Part shown: in pieces, positions 21,736-30,986 of the stretch
Position numbering within the stretch: position 1 is the first letter of the stretch
Layout of the letters: each line of letters opens with the position of its first letter
Source of the DNA: Neostapfia colusana
Lineage: Eukaryota; Streptophyta; Magnoliopsida; Poales; Poaceae
NCBI GenBank assembly: GCA_030760725.1
Contig: JASWHV010000011.1
Span: forward strand, 78,965,765-79,029,764
Reading direction: 5' to 3'
DNA length: 64,000 nucleotides
Notes under the pieces: generated by a model
Told to the model about the DNA's origin: nothing
What the model saw: the letters and a program-made list of their open reading frames with translations, nothing else
The model's database searches: none
Made by a program: the position numbers and the translations under genes

Positions 21736-24700
21736 TGTCACACCCGGTTTTTCCGAAGAAACAACCAAGTGAATATCACATGTATGCCAGGATCATTTTC
21801 TCATACATGTGATGACAAATAGTGAAGCATCATTTATTACAAGCCAGGTGTCGAATATAAGTAAGTCTTACATAGTAAATGTCTCGATGGACAATAATAA
21901 GTTCATCACAAGGAAATAAACTAGCAGCGGAATATTATTCTTTAGGGCTCCATCACAGGCGTTGCCCGGGGGTCTTCATGAACCTAAAATCCTTCCTCGG
22001 GTCCAAAATCTTGGTCATTATACACCACCTCATTATCTTGACCTGAGCAGCAATATAAACCAACAAATATGCAAGGTTGAGTACCAATGGTACTCAGCAA
22101 GTGTGGGAAAATTATATCATGCACGGCTAGAACAAGAAGAGGTTGAACTCATGGTTAAAGCACTACGCAATTAATACCTATCACCTTAGCTTATTAAGCA
22201 CCTACATTACTACACAGGTGAAATGGTCCCAATCTCCCAACCCATTATCATAATCCAATAACCATAACATCATTTCCAATGTTAAGCTCCCCGCTTAACT
22301 TCCAAAACCATCAATCCTCTAATCATGAATAAGTCCAGGCCGCTCTTAACCGTGAGCACGGCTGTCAAGACAGTTTTGACTCTGCAGAGTTTGTACCACT
22401 GTACCCACAAGTAGTGATTTCATCCCCCGTTGCCGGGTGGACTAAAAGAACCTCCATTATGCCAGTGGCTACGATCCACATTCACACTTCCCAGGTGTGC
22501 GGCCAAGAGATCACTACGAAGCCTTTACAAAGGGATTCCCGACGAGCGTGGGCCCACTGAGGTTTCACCCCTAACAGCATACAAGAGGCTCCAACCCCGC
22601 TGCAGTGGCCCCCTCTTGAGCCTTGCGGTTCATATGGTAGTCCAGCTGACACCTACTCCCCGCACCATCCAACACACCCATACTACGCCGGGGATACACC
22701 TAATTAATTGGCCAAGCTGCCCCATCTCAGCATGTGGTTGGCACTGTAAAGCCGGGTTACATGCTCCATGAACCGGTCCTTAGGATCCAGGCAAGTACTA
22801 AACACAAACCCAAGTCTCGTGCACCCAACACACAACCAAAACATCCAACTTGCCTTGATCCCTACCTCTACATAACTCACAATGTCTCATTCAAGAGTAT
22901 GGTAATATAAACTGATGATCTCATTTCCCAAATGTCCCATTCTAAGCATGGCTAAGCAAATGCATGTAAATAAATGACGTGACAAAATAAATCCCAACCC
23001 AAGCTACAAGGAAACAAGGTGATGCAATTCTAGGGAAACTTCCTAGCATGGGTTTCATAATTAACTTGACAATGCAAATAATTCTATCTACACATCCTAG
23101 CATAGGATCAAAGTGGTCAAGGACACTTGCCTCCTTCTTGCTGCTCTTGAAATTGGTAGTCCTGATCTTGGAAAGGGTTAACTTGCTCTTGAGCAGGTTC
23201 TACTTCATACCATCACACATAGCAAAAGAAGAACAACAATCATAAGACATAGTTCACACTTCTTACTTCATACAAACCACACATTCATATTTATAAAAGT
23301 TCTTTACCATTATATGTGTTGTGGTTACTTTATGTGTGTTGAGTTGTGGCTTGCATGCACTTTTAACCATGTGTATATGATTCCTACTTTTGTGTCCACC
23401 TTTATACTTACATACTATTTATATGGGTTTTCAATAAATTTCATATATTCAACTACTTCACCTTTTTACTACAAAGTGTGTATGAAAAGTATTATTCTTC
23501 CCCATATGTGCTTTCATAACTTCTATCAACCCTAAACTGAATTCTTTGTATTTTAGAAACTCCATTTATCATTTACTAGTTGCTATATTTTCAGATTTAT
23601 ATTCCTATGCATAATTGTGTATTTTATTATTAAATTAGTAATACACATCACCTAAACAGATTAGGTTCTGGTCCTAAATAATTTAATAACATATTTTAAC
23701 CTTGGCCTCTGATGTAAACTATTTCATAATTATTTTCCCTATTTTTCTATAACTATTATTTACTTAAAAATGTGTCCCTATACTAATAAGTGTGAATAAT
23801 AGATGAAACAGATTCATTTCAGCCCAAAAATATATTTTTATCTCACTCCAAAGTTTTCTAAGTACTGAGAAAGTTTTTAATTAATTTTGACAATTATGTT
23901 TGTCCCCCTTTTTAATTTTTAAACCCTAGTTACATATTCAATTTTCTAAATTAAATACTAAACAGGGCTAAAATAATGAATTCACCCCATTACAGGGTCT
24001 ATAATATTATTTTCATAATTTCCAGGGGTCTAGCTACACTTATCAGAGGTGTTTTTTCCTAATTTCTATTAAGTCCAGGGGCTAAAACTGATTTTTAAAT
24101 GAATTTACATGATTTTCTGGAGTTCCAGGGGCTAGATCTGAAGTTTCTGGGGCTAGCTCTCAATTCCAGAGAACCCCAGGGGGTAGCACGTAAGAATTCC
24201 AGTCTTTATAATGCGGGGTTGACGTGGACCGTCCGATTTTAAACCGACGGCTGAGATTATAACATCGAACCGGTACGCGAGGATTTAAAGTCTACCGTGC
24301 GATTTAAAATAAACGGCGCACAAGCGGCCACGTCGCTCTGATCGAGCGCGGGCGGCGTTGCCGGCGGCGCACGGTGGCGGGAAGCGGCGATCTCGCCGGA
24401 AAGTTTCGGATCCTCGAGAATTCTGCCTAAAACTGTGATCTTATGGCCTAGATCGATAGAGGGGAGGTCAGGGATCTCACCTCGGGGGTTTTCTCGAGCT
24501 CGGGGGTCCTAGAAAGTGATCGGCGGCGAGGTCCGAGGTAAAACCACGGCGAAGCTCGTCGGCGCTGGGTTTACACCGTAAGTCTTCGGGTTTTCTGCAC
24601 CTGCAAAGTTCCCCGGAGGCGGTGGATCAAGACCAGCGAGTTAGATCAGAGTTTCCGAGCTTAGATCGGCCAAAATTCACCGGCGAAGTCTCGGTGCTCA

Positions 24701-25173
24701 CCGGAGTGAAAATCGGCGATCGCGTGGGAAAAACTGATCGGATCGGGGGTTTTTATAGCCGGGGGAGGGCGGTGGGTCTGTTGTGATCGAGTTGGAGTCC
24801 TCTGGGACCAGAATTTTGGCGGCGGGACGCGGTTTCCGGTCGGTTGCGATCGCGCGCGCTCGGGGGAAAAGTCCGGGGTCGCGGGGGCTCAGGGTTAGGG
24901 ATGACATGTGGGTCCCACCCGTCGGCGAGAGGCAGCGCGGCGCGCGCGGGGGCGGGCTGGCGCGGGGAAAACTGGGCCGGCTGGCGGGTTTCGGCCCACT
25001 GGCCGGATTTTTTCCCGTTTCTCTTTTTCTTTTTCTATTTCTTTTCTGTTTTGAGTCTAATTTGAATTCCAGTTTGAATTTGAATTTTTGCAAAACATGC
25101 AACACGTCCAAAAATTTTTAAATTCCCCTCTGAACATGGTTTAGAGTTTTGAATCAAAATTTGGGGTGTTACA
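21736..25173 (-). repeat. 3' LTR of element E (3438 bp)
   Basis: On the plus strand it starts TGTCACACCC and ends GGTGTTACA; the element reads the opposite way. It pairs with 30987-34423. The only length difference seen is one base near 23549. It contains AT-rich and GC-rich blocks and no gene. Confidence 0.94.
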
Positions 25174-25191
25174 GCTCTACCCCCCTTAAAA
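25174..25191 (-). promoter_or_regulatory. Polypurine tract of element E
   Basis: The minus strand reads ttttaaggggggtagagc immediately before the LTR start TGTAACACCC. The tract shares ttttaagggggg with element D. Confidence 0.85.
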
Positions 25192-25218
25192 GAAATCTCG
25201 TCCTCGAGATTGGTGTTT

Positions 25219-28200
25219 CTAAGAAAACAATTCCGGAAATTGTGCCTTGAGCTCATCTTCCCTTTCCCAGGTAGCTTCCTCTTCTGAGTGATGCTTCCAC
25301 TGCACCTTGCACATCCAGATTCTCTTGTTTCTGGTGAGGCGTTCCATTGTCTCCAAAATCTTGTATGGTTGCTCGGCATAAGACAAATCTTCAGCTACAT
25401 CCACTTCATTCATGGGTAACACCTCTTCAGGCGTCCTCAGACATTTCTTGAGTTGTGACACATGGAATACATCGTGTACATCTGATAGATGAACCGGTAA
25501 CTCTAGTTGGTACGCCACTTCGCCTTTTCTTTCCAAAACTTGAAAGGGTCCGATGTATCGAGGTGACAACTTCCCTTTCACCTTGAACCGACAAAGTCCT
25601 CTGATAGGGGACACCTTGAGATAAACATAGTCTCCCACGTTGAAAACGAGTTCTCTTCTTCGTACATCAGCATAACTCTTCTGGCGTGTTTGTGCTATCC
25701 TCAAGTTGTTGCGAATCTCCCTCACCTTCGCTTCGGCTTCTTGTAGCACTTCTGGACCAAACACTTTACTTTCTCCTGTTTGGTTCCAAAATAGGGGGGT
25801 TCTGCACTCCCTTCCATACAAAGCTTCAAACGGTGACATCTTCATACTAGCTTGATAACTGTTGTTATAGGAAAACTCCGCATACGGTAAGTTCTTGTCC
25901 CAACTCCTATTGTTTTTGAGTGCACATGCCCTTAACATATCTTCAAGGATCTGATTGGTTCTCTCCATCTGCCCGTCAGTTTGGGGATGATAGGCAGAAC
26001 TAAAGTTCAGATGGGTTCCCATGGTTTCTTGCAACTTTTGCCAAAACCTCGAGGTGAACTGTGTCCCTCGGTCCGACACTATCTTCTTTGGCACTCCATG
26101 GTAACACACAATCCTTGACATGTACAATTCTGCCAATTTGGATCCGCTGTAGCTTTCTTTCACAGGGATGAAATGAGCTACCTTGGTTAGCCTATCAATA
26201 ATAACCCATATTGAATCATACCCGGATTGGGTCCTAGGCAATCCCACGACAAAATCCATGCTGATTTCTTCCCACTTCCATTCAGGCACTTTGAGTGGTT
26301 GCAATAATCCCGCGGGTCGTTGATGTTCTGCTTTCACCAACTGACATGTGTCACATAGGGCAACATGTTCCGCGACATCTCGCTTCATGCCATACCACCA
26401 ATACCTGCTTTTGAGGTCCTGGTACATCTTCGTACTCCCAGGATGAATGGAATAGTCGGAATCGTGAGCCTCCTTCAAAATTAATTCACGGATCTCTTTT
26501 ACTTCTGGCACACAGATCCTTTTCCCGTGCCACACCGTTCCTTGTTCATCCTCTCTAAAACCAGGAGCTTTATTTTCCTTTATGAGCTGTCTGATCTCTT
26601 GTATCTTCTCATCATTCTTTTGGCCCTCGCGTATGTCTTGCTCGAGTGTGGAGTCCACTTCCATGGCGATGGCTTCACCACTATTTACTAGACATAGATT
26701 GAGTCTTATAACCTCGTCCTTCAATTCTGCAGGCCTGTCCTTCAAACTCAACTTATTGACCTGCACTTTCCGACTCAAAGCATCGGCCACGACGTTTGCT
26801 TTCCCGGGATGATAGTTGATGCCCACATCAAAGTCATTGATTAGCTCTAACCATCTCCTTTGTCGGAGGGTGAGATCTGGCTGTGTGAATATGTACTTCA
26901 AACTCTTATGATCCGTATATATCTCTGTCCTCTTCCCCATCAAATAGTGCCGCCAAATTTTCAACGCGTGTACCACTGCGGCTAGTTCTAGGTCATGTGT
27001 AGGATAGTTCTTCTCGTGCTTCCGAAGCTGCCGGGATGCATATGCCACGACATGTCCTTCTTGCATGAGAACACATCCCAACCCATTTCCAGAGGCATCG
27101 CAGTACACTGTGAAATTCTTCTGCATATCTGGCATAACCAACACTGGGGCTGTTGTCAATCTCTTCTTTAGCTCCTGAAAGCTCGTATCGCACTGTGGCG
27201 TCCAGGTGAATGTGATTCCCTTTTCCAACAGTTTGGTGAGAGGTCTCGAGATCTTGGAGAATCCCTCCATAAACCGTCGATAGTATCCAACCAATCCCAA
27301 AAAGCTTCGAACTTCCCCGACATTTTCAGGGGTCTTCCACTTCTGGATATCCTCGATTTTGGCGGGATCTACGGAGATTCCTCCCTCCGAGATTATATGT
27401 CCTAAAAAGGGAACTCTCTTCAGCCAAAACTCACACTTGCTCAACTTGGCATATAGTTGGTGTTCTCTCAACCTCTGCAACACCAACCTTAGATGTTTCT
27501 CATGTTCTTCTTCATCTTTGGAGAAGACGAGAATATCATCTATGAAAACCACCACAAATTTGTCCAGATATTCTATGAATACCTTGTTCATAAGATACAT
27601 GAAATATGCCGGGGCATTGGTTAGCCCGAAAGGCATGACAGTGTATTCATACAGTCCGTACCGAGATACGAAAGCTGTCTTGGGAATATCAGATTGCCTT
27701 ATCTTGAGTTGGTGGTACCCCGACCTGAGATCAATTTTCGAGAACACACAAGCTCCCCTCAACTGATCAAACAAGTCTTCAATGCGGGGTAATGGGTACT
27801 TGTTCTTGATGGTTACCTCATTCAAGGCACGGTAATCCACGCATAACCTTTGGGTTCCGTCTTTCTTGGGCACAAATATCACCGGAGCTCCCCATGGTGA
27901 GGAACTAGGGCGAATATACCCCTTCTCCGTCAGTTCTCTCAAATGATCCTTGAGCTCTTCTAGCTGCTTGGAGTCCATTCGATAAGGTCTCTTGTATATC
28001 GGGGTTGTTCCCGGTACTAGCTCAATTGCGAATTCCACGTCACGGTCGGGAGGCATACCTGGCAATTCCTCCGGAAAAACATCTGGATATTCCCTGATAG
28101 TCCTGATTTCCTCAACTTTCGCCTCCACTTGATTTAATTTGATGTCCCTCCTAGGCTCGTGTATTGTTATGAACTTTACTCTGGTGCCACTGGGGTGAGT

Positions 28201-29688
28201 TAATTCCACCGTTCTGGTCGAACAATGGATGATTCCTTTATGTTTGGTCAACCAATCCATACCCAAAATAATATCTATCCCTTGTGAATCTATCACTATG
28301 AGGTTAGCAGTAAATACTACCCCATTAATGTCTAGGCTCACTTTGGGACACACTTGTCTTGTCCTTATTTCTCCACCTGGAGAGTTTACGGCTAGCATAT
28401 GGTTCATTTGTGTGGTTGCTAGGTCATACTTCTTAACAAACCCTTGAGCAATGAACGAGTGGGTAGCACCAGAATCAAACAGCAGAGTTGCAAGGTGTAA
28501 ATTGGCAGGAAACTTACCAACTACCACGTCGGGTGCCTCTTGTGCTTCCTCCATAGTGACGTGGTTCACCCGTCCTCTCATTACATTCTGCTGTTGTGGC
28601 TGCGCGGGCTTCTTCTTTGGGCACTTATGGGCGTAGTGCCCCACTTCACCACAGCTGAAACATTGCACCCCAATCTTAGATGCTTGGCCCTTGTTGTCTT
28701 GGGGTTGGTTTGGGGGTCCTTGCACTGCTGGTCGAGGTGGATATACGGGGCGAGGCTGCTGCACAAACTGACGTGTCGGCTGTGCTGGTGCTGCGGGAGG
28801 CCTGTAGTTTGGGTTGTACCCTCTTGGTGCTGAATAGGGTACCGCAGCACGGCTCATCTGCCCCGTAGGTTGCTGCATCATACGTGGGCGGGTGTTGCTC
28901 CCTGAGGCCTGATGTGACCACCCCGCCTTCTTCTTATTCTCATTTTCCAGGGCTTTTAGCTTCCTTTCTACCACAAATGCTCTGTCCACCATCTTTTGGA
29001 AGCTTTCATACTCATTTGAGGACATTGCACACTGCATCTCTGCGGTAAGTCCTTCCACGAAACAATCTTGTTTCTGCTCATCAATCTCTATGTCTCGTGG
29101 AGCATAACGGGATAGTTGAGTAAATTTAGTGAGGTATTCCCTCACCGTCATGTTTCCCTGCTGCAGTCCCAGAAACTCTTTCCTCTTGTTTTTGAGTTCA
29201 CCTCTTGGGATGTAGTGGTTGCGGAAGCTACGCTTGAACTCTTCCCAAGTGATGTTCTCAGGGTCATGATGGGCGGCCACGTAGGCGGTCCACCAATCAG
29301 CAGCAGGTCCCTGCAATTGATGAGAGGCAAACAGCACCCTCTCATACCCTTGGCATTGTATTATCCTCATCTTACTTTCAATGGTCTTCAGCCAATCATC
29401 TGCCTCCAGAGGTTCAACAACACTTGCAAACTTTGGAGGTTGAGTTCCTAGAAACTCACTCAACCTTGGTTGGCGTGGTGCAGCTTGTGGAGGTGGAACT
29501 TGATGCAAGTTGGCCACCACTTGAGTCAAGTTCTGGATAAGCTGATTTTGATTCTCCAGCATTTGGTGGAGAGGATCAACTTCTTCACGGCGACCACCCC
29601 GGTCCTGGCCTCCAGAAAGATGAGGGTTGCATGCCTCATCGTTGTTGTTGGCGGGGTTGGCAGCACGTCCTTTTCCTCTTCCGGCCAT
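25219..29688 (-). CDS. Element E gag-pol polyprotein, intact, 1489 aa
   Basis: One unbroken frame encodes gag (core about 75-230), a zinc knuckle CFSCGEVGHYAHKC (343-356), aspartic protease DSGA (Asp405), reverse transcriptase with VFIDDILVF (Asp717/718), RNase H (CDASG Asp864, ELAAV Glu901, TDHKS Asp926, VADALS Asp969) and the integrase zinc finger (His1075, His1082, Cys1112, Cys1115). The integrase core follows with Asp1145, Asp1206 and Glu1242, giving the classic 35-residue D-E spacing. The C-terminus (about 1435-1489; ILETMERLTRNKRIW, VQWKHHSEEEATWE) is a chromodomain, which in chromoviruses steers integration to chromatin carrying methylated histones. Every catalytic residue is present. 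The start ATG follows ttctgccag, a possible splice acceptor. Confidence 0.95.
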   Translation of the reverse strand: MAGRGKGRAANPANNNDEACNPHLSGGQDRGGRREEVDPLHQMLENQNQLIQNLTQVVANLHQVPPPQAAPRQPRLSEFLGTQPPKFASVVEPLEADDWLKTIESKMRIIQCQGYERVLFASHQLQGPAADWWTAYVAAHHDPENITWEEFKRSFRNHYIPRGELKNKRKEFLGLQQGNMTVREYLTKFTQLSRYAPRDIEIDEQKQDCFVEGLTAEMQCAMSSNEYESFQKMVDRAFVVERKLKALENENKKKAGWSHQASGSNTRPRMMQQPTGQMSRAAVPYSAPRGYNPNYRPPAAPAQPTRQFVQQPRPVYPPRPAVQGPPNQPQDNKGQASKIGVQCFSCGEVGHYAHKCPKKKPAQPQQQNVMRGRVNHVTMEEAQEAPDVVVGKFPANLHLATLLFDSGATHSFIAQGFVKKYDLATTQMNHMLAVNSPGGEIRTRQVCPKVSLDINGVVFTANLIVIDSQGIDIILGMDWLTKHKGIIHCSTRTVELTHPSGTRVKFITIHEPRRDIKLNQVEAKVEEIRTIREYPDVFPEELPGMPPDRDVEFAIELVPGTTPIYKRPYRMDSKQLEELKDHLRELTEKGYIRPSSSPWGAPVIFVPKKDGTQRLCVDYRALNEVTIKNKYPLPRIEDLFDQLRGACVFSKIDLRSGYHQLKIRQSDIPKTAFVSRYGLYEYTVMPFGLTNAPAYFMYLMNKVFIEYLDKFVVVFIDDILVFSKDEEEHEKHLRLVLQRLREHQLYAKLSKCEFWLKRVPFLGHIISEGGISVDPAKIEDIQKWKTPENVGEVRSFLGLVGYYRRFMEGFSKISRPLTKLLEKGITFTWTPQCDTSFQELKKRLTTAPVLVMPDMQKNFTVYCDASGNGLGCVLMQEGHVVAYASRQLRKHEKNYPTHDLELAAVVHALKIWRHYLMGKRTEIYTDHKSLKYIFTQPDLTLRQRRWLELINDFDVGINYHPGKANVVADALSRKVQVNKLSLKDRPAELKDEVIRLNLCLVNSGEAIAMEVDSTLEQDIREGQKNDEKIQEIRQLIKENKAPGFREDEQGTVWHGKRICVPEVKEIRELILKEAHDSDYSIHPGSTKMYQDLKSRYWWYGMKRDVAEHVALCDTCQLVKAEHQRPAGLLQPLKVPEWKWEEISMDFVVGLPRTQSGYDSIWVIIDRLTKVAHFIPVKESYSGSKLAELYMSRIVCYHGVPKKIVSDRGTQFTSRFWQKLQETMGTHLNFSSAYHPQTDGQMERTNQILEDMLRACALKNNRSWDKNLPYAEFSYNNSYQASMKMSPFEALYGRECRTPLFWNQTGESKVFGPEVLQEAEAKVREIRNNLRIAQTRQKSYADVRRRELVFNVGDYVYLKVSPIRGLCRFKVKGKLSPRYIGPFQVLERKGEVAYQLELPVHLSDVHDVFHVSQLKKCLRTPEEVLPMNEVDVAEDLSYAEQPYKILETMERLTRNKRIWMCKVQWKHHSEEEATWEREDELKAQFPELFS

Positions 29689-29989
29689 CTGGCAGAATCG
29701 ACAAATGTTAATTTGATATCATTTAGTATCATCTCACTACTTCCATTTGTTGGTGCTTTGAGGTGTTGAGGCTTTGTTAAAATTTTACGAGGGTTTATAT
29801 CTCACACCAAATAAATGTACTATTATTTCCTGTGGGTTCACACACCAAAGCAAAACAATCTGAAGACGAGGCTGTGGACAATCGCTCATGGCTTCCACAA
29901 CTCACGTCACACACCAAGCATTATCACACCATTAACTACGTAACGACTCGACTACTCGACCTCTTGCTAGCTAGGGGAAAGACTCTACA
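29689..29989 (-). other. Spacer between accessory ORF and gag in element E
   Basis: About 300 bp without coding potential. In the reading direction it ends with a pyrimidine-containing stretch and tctgccag before the gag ATG, consistent with a splice acceptor that could yield a gag-first mRNA. This is inference only. Confidence 0.45.
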
Positions 29990-30769
29990 CTACTCGTCCT
30001 CTTGAGCTGGCTCCTCGGGATCTTCCTCCTCATTTCGGCTACCTTCTGACTCTGCTTTGGGCGGGGAGGCTGCTGGTGGAGAAGTGCGACGACGCCTGAT
30101 TGCTCGGCGATCCGGGGAGTCAGGAGTCCATGGATCACTCACGGTGACACACAGTTCATTCCCATCTCCTCTTTCTCTCGCCTTTAAGCAAGCTCGCAGC
30201 AACGCCTCCGTTTCCTTCAGGGTGTCTCGGACGTCCTGAAGCTCTTGTTGACACTCCTGCAGTCGAGTGCTGAGCTTAGCAACATCCTCCAAGCACAAGT
30301 CCATGTGCTCATGGGAAGTCCCTTGCTGCACCGGTGGGTACTTGTACTCCGTGGTACCACTCTCACGTTGGAGGACATACATGTACTCAGTTTTGTCCAA
30401 GTGGCGACGATAGATGTGACTCTGGCAGGTGATGGCCTCCCAGGTGACATCTTTCTCCGCGTCAACTTGTGTTGCTCGACAAGCTGGAGAGTGGTGAATC
30501 TTAAGCAGCTGATTCTCGTGTATAATCCTCATCTCCGAACTCCATTCTTCCCTCTTCTCACGGATGGTCCTGGTGGAGTTATAGTGGATGATTAGCTTGC
30601 CCGTGTTGCCGGCGGCTTCGAGCATACGTCGAAGACGGCGCAACAAATCTCCTACTACCAATCCGTAGGAAAGGTACGTCACTGGACGACTCTCCTCTCT
30701 TTCGGCAAGGGCAACTATGGGAACTCTTCCTCCTGTGGACTTACGAGCGGTGCGAATCATGCGAACCAT
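29990..30769 (-). CDS. Element E accessory ORF with histone H3-like N-terminus, 259 aa
   Basis: An intact frame between primer binding site and gag, with its own ATG. Residues 1-22 align with histone H3 from the initiator Met with no gap at 13 of 22 positions: Met1, Arg3, TARKSTGG at 7-14, Pro17, Leu21 and Ala22. In histone numbering K9 and S10 are kept, K4 is Ile and K14 is Arg. The rest does not resemble a histone fold: residues 35-135 are unrecognised, 155-199 look like a coiled coil (CLEDVAKLSTRLQECQQELQ), RRAIRRRR (221-228) is nuclear-localisation-like, and 240-259 are acidic. Extra ORFs upstream of gag are known in some other gypsy lineages such as Ogre. Function is not established; mimicry of the H3K9 tail is inference. 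The ATG follows ttcttttgttttag, a convincing 3' splice site. Confidence 0.85.
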   Translation of the reverse strand: MVRMIRTARKSTGGRVPIVALAEREESRPVTYLSYGLVVGDLLRRLRRMLEAAGNTGKLIIHYNSTRTIREKREEWSSEMRIIHENQLLKIHHSPACRATQVDAEKDVTWEAITCQSHIYRRHLDKTEYMYVLQRESGTTEYKYPPVQQGTSHEHMDLCLEDVAKLSTRLQECQQELQDVRDTLKETEALLRACLKARERGDGNELCVTVSDPWTPDSPDRRAIRRRRTSPPAASPPKAESEGSRNEEEDPEEPAQEDE

Positions 30770-30970
30770 CTAAAACAAAAGAATTTAAAATTAGGTTAGA
30801 TAAATTCTCAAATAAAAATCCTATTTTGAATGAAAGTTGGGGTAAGATGAAGAAAATGACTCGTTTAATAACACTTTTTCCACCCACACCTTGGAAAATA
30901 GTTTTTAAGAAAATAGGGCCCTTAAATACGTCCATTTCTACCTAGGTCCACGTTCCTACGGGCAACCTTT
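30770..30970 (-). other. Leader of element E with possible short intron
   Basis: In the reading direction a donor-like AG|GTAGAA lies near 30942 and a strong U-rich acceptor ttttgttttag near 30770. Removal would delete an upstream ATG that opens a 64-codon ORF running into the accessory ORF in another frame. Confidence 0.4.
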
Positions 30971-30982
30971 GCTCTGATACCA
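30971..30982 (-). promoter_or_regulatory. Primer binding site of element E
   Basis: The minus strand reads TGGTATCAGAGC, complementary to initiator tRNA-Met, 4 bp inside the LTR. Confidence 0.93.
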
Positions 30983-30986
30983 CCTC

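Noticed and set aside
24698..25121. ORFs on both strands near the ends of E's LTRs
   Set aside because: They are LTR sequence and appear in both copies; no domain or start context supports coding.
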